From: Cytophagales bacterium
GTDB taxonomy: Bacteria > Bacteroidota > Bacteroidia > Cytophagales > Cyclobacteriaceae
Direction: 5' to 3'
Assembly: GCA_027317105.1 (NCBI GenBank)
Contig: DAHVFH010000175.1
Location: forward strand, 1-61,229
DNA length: 61,229 nt
Shown here: piece after piece, positions 7,193 through 16,874 of the stretch
How the letters are laid out: every line of letters begins with the position of its first letter
How positions within the stretch are numbered: the stretch's first letter is position 1
Program-made: the position numbers and the translations under genes
The notes under the pieces: model-generated
What the model was told of the DNA's origin: nothing
Databases searched by the model: none
What the model saw: only the letters and a program-made list of their open reading frames with translations

Positions 7193-9379
7193 TTGCTTTC
7201 GTACTCCAATTTTAAAACTGGTCTACTATTTTTCTTGCTATGCGGCAGCACATTATATGCGCAAAACAAGGTAAAAATCGATTCCCTAAAAAAGGAGTTA
7301 AGAGGGGCTAAAAGTGAGCAGCGATTTGAAATTCTAAATGCATTATTTAAGGAAAACAATTCTAACGATTTTAATGAAGCTCTTCATTTTGCAGAAGAGT
7401 TTAATAACCAAGCAATAGCAAACGGTGACAGCGTTCGGATAGTTCAGGGTGGTCGAATGCGTGCCTATTCACTGATGTATTTGGGAAGGAATACGGAAGC
7501 AGTTGATGTTCTTATTGGAATATTGGGGATTGCAAAACGCAATCAAAATAAGTTTCCTGATTTAAAAACTCAGATTAAATTCATTCTAAATAATGCGGGT
7601 CTTGCTTATATGTATTTGGGTAATTATGATAAGGCGTTGAGCTTTCATTATCAGTCATTGGCAATCAGGGAGGAAGAAGGAGACAAGAAATCGATACGGA
7701 ATGCACTCAATAATATTGGCTTAGTCTTTTATAATCTTAACGATGATGATAAGGCAATTCAGTTTTATTTGAAGGCTGTCGCAATTAGTAAAGAACTAAA
7801 GGATTTCACAGGACAGGAGAGATTATTTATAAACCTAGGATTATCCTACAATCACCTCAATAAATTTGATGAGGCAATAAAATTTTTTAATGATGGTTTT
7901 AAAATTTGTGGAAGTCAATGTGATGAGAATACCATAAAGGAAGGAATGATTGGATTGGGGCTTGCATATCTGAAAAATCATCAGATGGAAATCGCAAGGG
8001 AAAACTTCTTAAAGTCATTGAAAATTGCCAAGAGTCAAAAGGACAAAAGGTACGAAGCTGAAAATCTTTCTTCTCTTGGGGAAATTGAGATTCAATTGAA
8101 TAATGATGCTAAAGGAATTGCTTATTTAATGGAGGCCAAGGCGATTGCTGAGTCGGTTAATTTGGCAGAGGCTAAACTTACTATATACCGTGATTTGGCT
8201 AAATACTATGAGGACAAGAAGGACTTTGGGAAATCGCTGGAGTATAAAAATAAATATGTTCAGTTTAAGGATTCAATTTACAGTGAACAGTTATTAAAAA
8301 ACCTCACCAAAGTCCAAACCAATTTTGAAGAGAGAGAGAACATCAAAACCATTGCAGAAAAAGATCAGCTTGTAGCTTTGCAAAAGGAAATAATAGTTCG
8401 CCAGCAAAGGCAAAATTATTCTATCATCGCGATAACTTTTTTGGTGGTTCTTCTGGCCTTGGTACTGTACTACTTTATCCGTCAGCAGCAAAAAGCCAAC
8501 TACAAAATTTCACAGGCAAAAATTCAAATAGAAGAACAAAACACACAGTTGGCCGAGTACAACAAACTGCTGGAAGCCAAAGTGGAAGAACGGACCAATT
8601 ACTTGATTATTACCAACAAGGCGTTACTACAAGCGAACGAAGAACTGGATTATTTTATTTATAAAACTTCCCATGATATCCGTGGGCCGTTGGCCACCCT
8701 GAAGGGTATGTGCAATGTCTCCCTAATGGATATTAAGGATGAAGTGACGGTAAAATATCTCCGCATGATGGATGAAACAGCCGACCGGATGTACACCATC
8801 CTTACACGGTTGATGATTGTCAGCGATATAAGCAACTCTGTGCTGGTGCCCAGGCCAATTGATTTTAAAGAAATATTGGAAGAGCTCTTTACCGCTGAAC
8901 GTAAGAAAAACCTGCCGCCTCGTTTTTCACTCTCCTATACGATTGAAACCGCTATGACCTTGGTCTCCGACACCGCCTTGGTAAAGATGGTTTTGGAAAA
9001 CTTACTTAGTAATGCAATAAAATTCTATAACGATTCGGGACGTATTGAGCCTTTTGTGAAAATAAAAGTATTTGATGACGGAGAAAATGTGAAACTGACC
9101 GTGGAAGACAACGGAATAGGAATAAACTTAAAAGAAGGAGAAGCTGTTTTTAAAATGTTTATGCGTGCCTCAGAGCGGTCGGAGATCGGAGGCATAGGCC
9201 TTTACCTTTCTAAATTGGCCACCGAAAAAATTGGGGGCACAATAAGCCTCGTCCGTTCAGAAATTACTGGATCTGGATCATTGTTTGAAGTTGTGATTCC
9301 ACCCGATCTCAAGGAGGTGATTAAAACAAGGGTAAGCAGCGAGAAAAATTTGTTTGCGTTGATCGAAAATCAATCGTAG
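7193..9379 (+). CDS. TPR-containing membrane sensor histidine kinase
   Basis: Layout from the start chosen here: signal peptide (SNFKTGLLFFLLCGSTLYA), about six tetratricopeptide repeats in the periplasm (residues ~40-360), a membrane segment near 408-430 (YSIIAITFLVVLLALVLYYF), a coiled coil, then the kinase core. The kinase shows H494 in KTSHDIRGPL, the N box LENLLSNAIKFY, the G1 box DNGIGI and the G2 box GGIGLYLSK. There is no receiver domain, so it needs a separate response regulator, and none is adjacent. No in-frame ATG precedes the signal peptide. TTG at 7193 gives a neat signal; TTG at 7103 is possible but would leave only 15 bp to the divergent start. Confidence 0.9.
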   Translation: MLSYSNFKTGLLFFLLCGSTLYAQNKVKIDSLKKELRGAKSEQRFEILNALFKENNSNDFNEALHFAEEFNNQAIANGDSVRIVQGGRMRAYSLMYLGRNTEAVDVLIGILGIAKRNQNKFPDLKTQIKFILNNAGLAYMYLGNYDKALSFHYQSLAIREEEGDKKSIRNALNNIGLVFYNLNDDDKAIQFYLKAVAISKELKDFTGQERLFINLGLSYNHLNKFDEAIKFFNDGFKICGSQCDENTIKEGMIGLGLAYLKNHQMEIARENFLKSLKIAKSQKDKRYEAENLSSLGEIEIQLNNDAKGIAYLMEAKAIAESVNLAEAKLTIYRDLAKYYEDKKDFGKSLEYKNKYVQFKDSIYSEQLLKNLTKVQTNFEERENIKTIAEKDQLVALQKEIIVRQQRQNYSIIAITFLVVLLALVLYYFIRQQQKANYKISQAKIQIEEQNTQLAEYNKLLEAKVEERTNYLIITNKALLQANEELDYFIYKTSHDIRGPLATLKGMCNVSLMDIKDEVTVKYLRMMDETADRMYTILTRLMIVSDISNSVLVPRPIDFKEILEELFTAERKKNLPPRFSLSYTIETAMTLVSDTALVKMVLENLLSNAIKFYNDSGRIEPFVKIKVFDDGENVKLTVEDNGIGINLKEGEAVFKMFMRASERSEIGGIGLYLSKLATEKIGGTISLVRSEITGSGSLFEVVIPPDLKEVIKTRVSSEKNLFALIENQS

Positions 9380-9457
9380 TCCACTTTCGATCCATCCCCT
9401 ACGGTTATCTGATTTTCATTTGCCATCTTTGCATTCATTTTATTTAGTTTATTATTA

Positions 9458-11560
9458 ATGAGTAATCATTTTCAACGCTATACGGTCACCGCAGCTTTGC
9501 CCTATGCCAATGGCCCCAAGCACATCGGGCATCTGGCGGGGGCCTACATTCCGGCCGATGTTTATGTGCGCTACCTTCGGCTAAATGGAAAAGATGTCGT
9601 CTTTGTGAGTGGCAGTGATGAGCATGGCACCGCCATTCCCAACCAAGCTTTAAAAGAAAACACCACTTCGTGGGCGATCATTGATAAGTACGATGCCCAG
9701 ATTCGGGATTCGTTTTATAAGCTTGGGATGTCCTTTGATATTTACCATCGCACCAGCGAACCGATTCACCATCAAACCTCTCAGGAACTCTTTTTGAATT
9801 TATTTCATAAAGGGCTGCTCAACGAAGAGATCTCTGAACAGTATTTTGATGAAGAAGCAAAAGTCTTCCTTGCCGATCGTTATATTATGGGCACATGCCC
9901 GCGGTGTGGACACCCTGACGCCTACGGAGATCAATGTGAAAAATGTGGATCAACACTTAGTCCGCGTGAACTGATTGATCCGCGCTCTACCTTATCGGGC
10001 AAACCGCCCGTACTACGGCCAACGAAACATTGGTATTTGCCGCTTCAAAATTATGAGAACTGGTTGAAAGAATGGATTCTGGTTTCCCACAAAGAAGATT
10101 GGAAGGCTAATGTATACGGCCAATGCAAATCGTGGATCGATGGTGGACTCCAACCGAGGGCCATGACACGGGATTTGGATTGGGGCATAAAGGTCCCGTT
10201 ACCTGATGCGGATGGAAAAGTACTATACGTTTGGTTCGATGCGCCAATTGGGTACATATCGGCTACGCGTGCCTTGTTTCAGGAAATGGCAGAGGGAGTG
10301 AAAAAATTTTCGTCCCCCCAACGCGATTTTGGAAAAGTAGACAAAGCGGATTGGAAGAAATATTGGCAAGACGAGGAGACAAAGCTCGTGCATTTCATTG
10401 GCAAGGATAACATTGTTTTTCATTGCATCATTTTTCCAATCATGCTTCATGTATCGGGGGAATATATTTTACCTGACAATGTGCCGGCCAACGAATTCAT
10501 GAACCTGGAAGGCGATAAGATGAGCACCAGTCGGGGCTGGTCGATTGAGATGCACGAATACATTGAAGATTTCCCTGACAAGCCCGATGTACTTCGCTAT
10601 GCGCTGCTCACAAATTTGCCAGAGACCAAAGACAGTGAGTTTACGTGGAAAGATTTCCAAGCGAAGAACAACAACGAGCTGGTCGCCATCTTTGGAAATT
10701 TTGTCAATCGGGCTTTAGTGCTCACGCAAAAGTATTTTGATAATAAAATTCCCGCCTTGGGCTCACTGACAGAAATTGATAAGAAGGCCATTTTGGAACT
10801 AAAAGATTTTCCTTCGCGGATTGAGGATTCAATTGAAGGCTATCGTTTTCGGGAAGCGACCGCACTCGTTATGGATCTGGCTCGCCTGGGGAATAAATAC
10901 CTTGCAGAAACTGAGCCTTGGAAATTGGCAAAGACCGATTTGCCGCGTGTAGGCACAATCCTAAACATTGCGTTGCAGATTTCGGCTAACCTCGCTGTGT
11001 TGGTAGAACCATTCCTGCCTTTTACTTCAATAAAATTAAAAAAAATGCTTCAGCTTGACTCGTTCGTCTGGCAACAAGCTGGGAATCTTTTATTAACTGA
11101 AGGGCATACTTTAGGAGAACCTAAATTGCTTTTTGAGAAAATTGAAGATGAAGTAATTGCTGCGCAGATTAGAAAACTTAACGATAAAAAAAATGCTATG
11201 GAACTTGCCTCTCAGCCGGTAGAGCCGGCCAAGCCGGAAATTTCGTTCGATGATTTTTCAAAAATGGATATCCGCATCGGGAAAATTAATACCGCTGAAC
11301 GCGTTGAAAAATCAAAGAAACTATTAAGACTTCAAGTGGATACGGGCCTTGATGTACGCACCGTGATGAGTGGAATCGCAGAGTATTTTTCTCCAGAAGA
11401 ATTAGTGGGCAAGCAAGTGACGATTTTAGTGAACCTTGCTCCTCGAAAAATTATGGGGGTGGAATCACAGGGAATGATATTGATGGCTACTGATAAAGAT
11501 GGAACGCTGCGGCTGCTCCAGCCTACTGAGCCTGTGAGCCCGGGGTCAAAGATTAGTTAG
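9458..11560 (+). CDS. metG: methionyl-tRNA synthetase
   Basis: Charges tRNA-Met in the cytoplasm. At 700 residues it is the long form with a C-terminal tRNA-binding domain. HIGH is at residues 22-25, the zinc knuckle CPRCG...CEKCG lies near 146-162, and KMSTS is at 354-358. The anticodon-binding helical domain follows. The last ~100 residues (from FDDFSKMDIRIGKI) are the EMAP/Trbp-like dimerising domain seen in many bacterial MetRS. All motifs are intact. It is followed by thrS after 60 bp. Confidence 0.97.
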   Translation: MSNHFQRYTVTAALPYANGPKHIGHLAGAYIPADVYVRYLRLNGKDVVFVSGSDEHGTAIPNQALKENTTSWAIIDKYDAQIRDSFYKLGMSFDIYHRTSEPIHHQTSQELFLNLFHKGLLNEEISEQYFDEEAKVFLADRYIMGTCPRCGHPDAYGDQCEKCGSTLSPRELIDPRSTLSGKPPVLRPTKHWYLPLQNYENWLKEWILVSHKEDWKANVYGQCKSWIDGGLQPRAMTRDLDWGIKVPLPDADGKVLYVWFDAPIGYISATRALFQEMAEGVKKFSSPQRDFGKVDKADWKKYWQDEETKLVHFIGKDNIVFHCIIFPIMLHVSGEYILPDNVPANEFMNLEGDKMSTSRGWSIEMHEYIEDFPDKPDVLRYALLTNLPETKDSEFTWKDFQAKNNNELVAIFGNFVNRALVLTQKYFDNKIPALGSLTEIDKKAILELKDFPSRIEDSIEGYRFREATALVMDLARLGNKYLAETEPWKLAKTDLPRVGTILNIALQISANLAVLVEPFLPFTSIKLKKMLQLDSFVWQQAGNLLLTEGHTLGEPKLLFEKIEDEVIAAQIRKLNDKKNAMELASQPVEPAKPEISFDDFSKMDIRIGKINTAERVEKSKKLLRLQVDTGLDVRTVMSGIAEYFSPEELVGKQVTILVNLAPRKIMGVESQGMILMATDKDGTLRLLQPTEPVSPGSKIS

Positions 11561-11620
11561 TCGTATAGGCGATTCAACTGAATAACGATTACCTTATATT
11601 TGCAATCCAAAATTGAACGA

Positions 11621-13555
11621 ATGAACGTAAAAATTACCTTACCGGATGGCTCGGTAAAAGAATTCCAGGAAGGCGTAAAAGGAATTGAAATAGCGCAAAG
11701 TATTAGTGAAGGTTTGGCCCGCAACGCTTTGGCGATCGAAGTCAATGGTGAAATTTGGGATTTGAGTCGTCCAATTGCAAAAGATTCCTCAATTAAGATT
11801 TTCACCTGGAACGACAAGGGTGGAAAATATGCGTTTTGGCATTCATCAGCACACCTTCTTGCAGAGGCTCTTGAGATTCTTTATCCCGGTGTAAAATTTG
11901 GCATTGGCCCCCCAATCGAAAATGGTTTTTATTATGATGTTGATTTAGGAGGAAAGACTTTTGGCGATGATGACCTGGCTGCGGTGGAGAAAAAAATGAT
12001 TGAGTTGGCAAGGCTCAACAATGCCTTTGTAAGAAGTGACGTCCCCAAAAAGGATGCGATCGACTATTTCAAGAAGAAAGGTGATGAATATAAATTAGAA
12101 CTAATTGAGGGCCTTCAGGATGGTTCAATTACTTTCTACCAACAAGGAAATTTTGTAGATCTCTGTCGCGGCCCCCATATCCCCACAACGGGGCCAATCA
12201 AAGCCGTAAAACTTTTGAATGTGGCTGGAGCCTATTGGCGCGGGGATGAAAAAAATAAAATGCTCACACGCATTTATGGCATAACCTTCCCCAAGCAAAA
12301 AGAGCTTGAAGAGTATATGTACATTGTGGAAGAAGCGAAAAAGCGCGATCATCGGAAACTCGGTAAAGAATTGGAGTTGTTTGCCTTCTCGGAGAAGGTG
12401 GGAATGGGGCTGCCGTTGTGGTTGCCAAAAGGGACAATCGTTCGTGAACGGCTGGAACAATTTATGCGAAAAGCCCAGGTCAAAGCGGGTTATGATCCAG
12501 TGGTGACCCCGCACATTGGCAGCAAGCAACTTTACGTTACGTCTGGGCATTACGAGAAATATGGAAAGGATTCGTTTCAGCCTATCCATACGCCTGACGA
12601 AAACGAAGAGTTTTTGCTCAAGCCGATGAACTGTCCTCATCATTGCGAAATCTATAAAGTAAAACCGCGTTCTTATAAAGATCTTCCTATCCGTTATGCG
12701 GAATTCGGAACCGTTTATCGCTACGAACAAAGTGGCGAACTTCATGGGCTTACCCGTGTGCGAGGTTTTACCCAGGATGACGCGCATATTTTTTGTCGCC
12801 CCGATCAAGTAAAAGCGGAGTTTATTGCTGTTATTGACTTGGTTCTCCATGTTTTTAAGTCTTTGGGATTTGGGAATTATACGGCACAGGTTTCTTTGCG
12901 CGATCCGGAGAACAAACAAAAATATATTGGTGGCGATGAATTGTGGGACAAGGCGGAGCGCGAAATCCAAGAGGCGGCAGATGAGCGCGGATTAAAAACG
13001 GTAGCGGTAAAGGGCGAAGCCGCATTTTATGGCCCTAAGCTCGACTTTATGGTTAGGGATGCTCTTGGCAGAAGTTGGCAGCTAGGCACAATCCAGGTGG
13101 ACTACCAATTGCCCCAGCGCTTTGAACTAGAATATGTTGGCGCAGACAACCAACGGCATATTCCGGTGATGATTCATCGTGCTCCGTTCGGTTCATTAGA
13201 GCGTTTTGTGGCCGTGCTTATCGAACACTGCGCGGGTAATTTCCCTTTGTGGTTGGCACCCGAGCAATTTGCAGTACTGCCAATCTCAGAAAAATTCAAT
13301 GCCTATGCTAAATCTGTTGTGGCTAAGCTCAAAGAGATTGACATTCGAGGTTTTTTGGATGACCGTGATGAAAAAATAGGAAGGAAAATCCGAGATGCCG
13401 AGATTAAAAAAGTGCCTTTTATGCTAATTGTAGGCGAAAAGGAAGTAGCAGAAAACAAAGTGTCTGTAAGAAAGCACGGAGAAGGGGATAAGGGATCATT
13501 AGATTTGATGGATTTTGTAAACCAATTTAAGGCTGATTTCAGCTTACCCGTATAA
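11621..13555 (+). CDS. thrS: threonyl-tRNA synthetase
   Basis: Charges tRNA-Thr. The start at ATG 11621 (MNVKITLPDGSVKEF) is preferred over the in-frame TTG at 11600, because it opens directly with the TGS domain. Domains in order: TGS (1-62), second additional/editing domain containing the HSSAHLLAEAL motif, class II catalytic core, and the C-terminal anticodon-binding domain. The catalytic core carries the zinc Cys in MNCPHHCEIY, motif 2 YRYEQSGELHGLTRVRGF, and motif 3 HRAPFGSLERF. The length of 644 residues is normal. Unusually for the gene, infC does not follow; the next gene, glpF, starts 136 bp later. Confidence 0.97.
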   Translation: MNVKITLPDGSVKEFQEGVKGIEIAQSISEGLARNALAIEVNGEIWDLSRPIAKDSSIKIFTWNDKGGKYAFWHSSAHLLAEALEILYPGVKFGIGPPIENGFYYDVDLGGKTFGDDDLAAVEKKMIELARLNNAFVRSDVPKKDAIDYFKKKGDEYKLELIEGLQDGSITFYQQGNFVDLCRGPHIPTTGPIKAVKLLNVAGAYWRGDEKNKMLTRIYGITFPKQKELEEYMYIVEEAKKRDHRKLGKELELFAFSEKVGMGLPLWLPKGTIVRERLEQFMRKAQVKAGYDPVVTPHIGSKQLYVTSGHYEKYGKDSFQPIHTPDENEEFLLKPMNCPHHCEIYKVKPRSYKDLPIRYAEFGTVYRYEQSGELHGLTRVRGFTQDDAHIFCRPDQVKAEFIAVIDLVLHVFKSLGFGNYTAQVSLRDPENKQKYIGGDELWDKAEREIQEAADERGLKTVAVKGEAAFYGPKLDFMVRDALGRSWQLGTIQVDYQLPQRFELEYVGADNQRHIPVMIHRAPFGSLERFVAVLIEHCAGNFPLWLAPEQFAVLPISEKFNAYAKSVVAKLKEIDIRGFLDDRDEKIGRKIRDAEIKKVPFMLIVGEKEVAENKVSVRKHGEGDKGSLDLMDFVNQFKADFSLPV

Positions 13556-13691
13556 ACGCCATTTTGAAGGCTAATTCATAATTTGAGGTGCTAGGGATAG
13601 TAGGTAGCCAATCGGTATGTAAATTTGGTATAGCATCAACCAAGAACTTTTTAGCTTTACGAGGCATCGAGAAATTCAATTTTATATAGCA

Positions 13692-14396
13692 ATGACAGTC
13701 TATTTCGCAGAGTTTTTTGGTACGCTTTTACTCGTTTTACTTGGTGATGGTGTAGTAGCGGGAGTTGTATTACGAAAAACAAAAGCTGAGAATGCCGGTT
13801 GGCTCACCATTGTGGTGGCCTGGGGTCTTGCGGTGACACTGGCAATCTTTGCTGTTGGCAGGATCAGCGGGGCACATCTTAATCCAGCAGTCACAATAGG
13901 ATTAGCCCTGCACGGCAGTTTCCCGTCCGATAAGATAGCAGGTTATCTCATCGCTCAATTTGCAGGAGCGTTTATAGGTGCATTGCTGGTTTGGCTTCAT
14001 TACTTACCCCATTGGAAGGAAACTTCAGATGCTACCGCAAAACTTTCTGTCTTTTGTACTTCCCCAGCGATCAGAAATAGTTTTTCAAACTTAGTGGGCG
14101 AGATACTTGCCACCGCTGTACTGGTATTGGGATTGTTATTCATAGGAGCGAACGAGTTTACCCAAGGCCTCAATCCCCTTGTGGTGGGCCTCTTAATAAT
14201 TTCCATTGGATTAAGTTTGGGGGGAACGACCGGCTTTGCCATTAATCCGGCCCGAGATCTTGGCCCTCGCCTTGCCCACTTCTTTTTGCCCATACCAGGA
14301 AAAGGAAGTTCAGACTGGCGCTATGCCTGGATACCGGTAATAGGGCCGGTAGTAGGGGGGATGCTTGGGGCTTATGTTTATGGTGCGTTATTTTAA
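13692..14396 (+). CDS. glpF: glycerol facilitator / aquaglyceroporin
   Basis: A 234-residue MIP-family channel with six predicted helices and both NPA boxes: HLNPAVT in the first half and INPARD in the second. The Asp after the second NPAR, and Gly/Phe-rich selectivity residues, point to the glycerol (GlpF) branch rather than a water-only aquaporin. It sits in the inner membrane and passes glycerol by diffusion. It heads a glp cluster (glpK and glpD downstream), which supports the assignment, but two toxin-antitoxin genes lie between it and glpK. Confidence 0.92.
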   Translation: MTVYFAEFFGTLLLVLLGDGVVAGVVLRKTKAENAGWLTIVVAWGLAVTLAIFAVGRISGAHLNPAVTIGLALHGSFPSDKIAGYLIAQFAGAFIGALLVWLHYLPHWKETSDATAKLSVFCTSPAIRNSFSNLVGEILATAVLVLGLLFIGANEFTQGLNPLVVGLLIISIGLSLGGTTGFAINPARDLGPRLAHFFLPIPGKGSSDWRYAWIPVIGPVVGGMLGAYVYGALF

Positions 14397-14457
14397 AGGG
14401 TGTATTTTGTTGCTGGAAGCTGGATTCTTGACACCTATAGTTTTCTTATCTTTGAAC

Positions 14458-14871
14458 ATGGAGAAAAATGAAACGGAAAATATTGTTCGGATCATAAAGG
14501 GACATTTCCCCGAGATAGAAGCAATTTATCTATTCGGTAGTCAGGCAGATGGGTTTGCCGCGAAAGACAGTGATGTTGATGTTGCATTTTTTACCCTGTA
14601 CGGCAACACGGTAACAGATGTGCAAGTGTATGAGGCTCAAAAAGACTTGGAGGTATCGCTCAACAAAGATGTTGACTTGATACATTTGAACAAGGCAAGT
14701 ACAGTTTTTCAGTTTCAAGTTGTAATCTCAGGTATTCCTCTGTATGTAAATAAACCTTCTTCTCTCTTGCTACACGAAGCGATGGTTATGTCTATGTACC
14801 AGCGATTGAACGAAGAGCGCAAGTATATTCTTCAGGATATTGGTTCTTCGGGAAAAATTTATTCTTCGTAA
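14458..14871 (+). CDS. mntA: MntA-like antitoxin (MNT nucleotidyltransferase)
   Basis: A 137-residue minimal nucleotidyltransferase. The start at ATG 14458 is preferred to the upstream frame that overlaps glpF. The signature GSX10DXD is exact: G27-S28, ten residues, then D39-V40-D41; a later acidic DVDLIHL strand supplies the third carboxylate. In characterised MntA/HepT systems this enzyme neutralises the HEPN ribonuclease by adding AMP to a Tyr near its active site. The gene overlaps the next by one base (TAATG), so the two are translationally coupled. The pair separates glpF from glpK. Confidence 0.9.
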   Translation: MEKNETENIVRIIKGHFPEIEAIYLFGSQADGFAAKDSDVDVAFFTLYGNTVTDVQVYEAQKDLEVSLNKDVDLIHLNKASTVFQFQVVISGIPLYVNKPSSLLLHEAMVMSMYQRLNEERKYILQDIGSSGKIYSS

Positions 14872-15284
14872 TGGATGATGTTGTCATTAATAAAGCCGCC
14901 ACTATTGAGCGTTGCATCTTGAGGATCCGACAAGAATATGTGGGGAAGAAGGAGGTTTGGAAGGAGAATTTCACGGTGCAAGATTCCATTATATTGAATC
15001 TTCAAAGAGCCTGTGAAGCATCGATTGATTTAGCCAACTTTATTGTAAAAAAAAGAAAGCTGGGTATTCCCCAAAACAGTCGTGACTCATTTGATTTGCT
15101 ATTGCAGGCGGGACTTATCAAGGGTTCGATATGCACAAACATGAAACACATGGTCGGGTTTAGGAACTTGGCGGTTCACGAATATCAATCACTAAATCTG
15201 GATGTGATTGAAAGCATCATTGACCACAGGTTGGAAGATTTTGAGGAATACACGCGAGCTATGATATTTACTGAAAAAAATTGA
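14871..15284 (+). CDS. hepT: HepT-like HEPN ribonuclease toxin (DUF86)
   Basis: A 137-residue all-helical HEPN protein with the RX4HXY motif complete: R98, H103 and Y105 in FRNLAVHEYQ. In this family the Arg and His form the RNase site and the Tyr is the target of AMP addition by the MNT partner. All three are present, so the toxin is predicted to be active and controllable. The start overlaps the stop of the MNT gene by one base. It ends 53 bp before glpK. The gene order (antitoxin first) would give the antitoxin an early start. Confidence 0.9.
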   Translation: MDDVVINKAATIERCILRIRQEYVGKKEVWKENFTVQDSIILNLQRACEASIDLANFIVKKRKLGIPQNSRDSFDLLLQAGLIKGSICTNMKHMVGFRNLAVHEYQSLNLDVIESIIDHRLEDFEEYTRAMIFTEKN

Positions 15285-15337
15285 AATAGGCCGATCCTGG
15301 TCACCTAATTTTAGCAAGACCAATTAGCAACTTTTAC

Positions 15338-16822
15338 ATGAGCAACGTTATCATCGCACTCGATCAAGGCACCACCAGTTCAAGAGCTGTATTGTTTGAC
15401 ACACAAGGAAAAATAATCGGCCTTGAGCAACAAGAATTTCAACAATATTTCCCTCAATCCGGCTGGGTAGAGCACGATCCACATGAGATTTTCTCTTCGC
15501 AATTTGAAGTGCTTTCCAGGCTAATTACTAAAAACAAAGTTTCACCTTCAGCTATAGCTGCTATCGGCATTACCAATCAGCGTGAAACGACTATCGTTTG
15601 GAATAAGAAAACTGGGGAACCTATATACAATGCGATCGTATGGCAAGACAAGCGCACCGCCTCAATCTGCGAACAGCTTAAAGCCAAGGGACTTTCTGAG
15701 TGTGTGAAGGAAAATACCGGGCTCGTCATCGACTCTTATTTTTCAGGAACGAAAATAAAATGGATGTTAGATCACGTGAGAGGCGCCCGTCAGCTTGCCG
15801 AAAGTGGAGACCTCGCTTTTGGAACCGTGGACACTTGGCTTATTTGGAAACTGACAGACGGAAAGGTGCATGCTACTGATTATTCCAATGCCTCACGTAC
15901 CATGCTTTTCAATATTCGTGAATTGAAGTGGGATGAAAAATTAATGCACGAATTAGGAATTCCGAAATCGATGCTACCTGAAGTTAAACCTTCTGCCTTT
16001 CATTTTGGAGATTGGGAATTGAATGGTGTAAAAATCCCCATCACGGGAGTGGCGGGCGATCAACAGGCTGCCTTGTTTGGTCAAGCTTGTTTTGAACCTG
16101 GCATGGCAAAGAACACCTATGGTACGGGGTGTTTTATGCTAATGAATACCGGAAATAAAATACAGTATTCAAAAAATGGGTTGATTACAACAATAGCCTG
16201 GGGCCTGGACGATAAAGTAGAATATGCGCTCGAAGGAAGTGTGTTCATTGCGGGTGCTGCCGTGCAGTGGCTTCGTGATAGTTTACATTTGATCGATCAA
16301 GCCAAAGATTCAGAATATTTTGCTGCTAAGGCATTAGGTTCCAATGAAGTATATGTTGTGCCTGCTTTTGCCGGCTTGGGCGCACCCTATTGGGATATGT
16401 ATGCCCGCGGGGCAATTTTTGGGCTGACAAGAGATACCGGCAAAGACCACATTATCAAAGCAACACTGGAATCGCTGGCCTATCAAACCAAAGATATTCT
16501 TAATGCTATGCAAGAGGATGCGGGTGTGCAACTTCTAAGTCTCAAAGTTGATGGTGGTGCTTGTGCCAATAATATTCTGATGCAATTTCAGGCAGACATA
16601 TTAGGAGCAGAAGTTGAAAGACCGGAAGTGATTGAGTCAACAGCGCTGGGAGCGGCTTATCTGGCTGGCATACAAATTGGGATGTGGAAAAAGGAAGATA
16701 TTGTAAGTAAAAGAAAAATTCAACGGTCATTTGTCCCAACGATGGAGGAATCGATCCGTAAAAAGCTTTATGGTGGCTGGTTGAAAGCCATTGAACGCAC
16801 GAAAGGATGGATCGATAATTAA
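15338..16822 (+). CDS. glpK: glycerol kinase
   Basis: Phosphorylates glycerol to sn-glycerol 3-phosphate using ATP. At 494 residues it is full length with the FGGY-family landmarks: DQGTTSSRAVLFD near residue 8, TNQRETTIVW, GVAGDQQAALFGQ, KNTYGTGCF and the C-terminal VDGGACAN ATP-site motif. It is intact and cytoplasmic. It is followed by glpD after 52 bp and preceded by the MNT/HEPN pair. Confidence 0.97.
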   Translation: MSNVIIALDQGTTSSRAVLFDTQGKIIGLEQQEFQQYFPQSGWVEHDPHEIFSSQFEVLSRLITKNKVSPSAIAAIGITNQRETTIVWNKKTGEPIYNAIVWQDKRTASICEQLKAKGLSECVKENTGLVIDSYFSGTKIKWMLDHVRGARQLAESGDLAFGTVDTWLIWKLTDGKVHATDYSNASRTMLFNIRELKWDEKLMHELGIPKSMLPEVKPSAFHFGDWELNGVKIPITGVAGDQQAALFGQACFEPGMAKNTYGTGCFMLMNTGNKIQYSKNGLITTIAWGLDDKVEYALEGSVFIAGAAVQWLRDSLHLIDQAKDSEYFAAKALGSNEVYVVPAFAGLGAPYWDMYARGAIFGLTRDTGKDHIIKATLESLAYQTKDILNAMQEDAGVQLLSLKVDGGACANNILMQFQADILGAEVERPEVIESTALGAAYLAGIQIGMWKKEDIVSKRKIQRSFVPTMEESIRKKLYGGWLKAIERTKGWIDN

Positions 16823-16874
16823 TTCTCAATTTCTTAACACTCAGTGATCAATAAGTTTGTTTTTTTGTGATTCA

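Noticed and set aside
12125..12970. Long minus-strand open frame opposite thrS
   Set aside because: It lies entirely antisense to the intact, highly conserved thrS gene, and its translation is low-complexity and rich in Phe/His/Arg, as typical of shadows.
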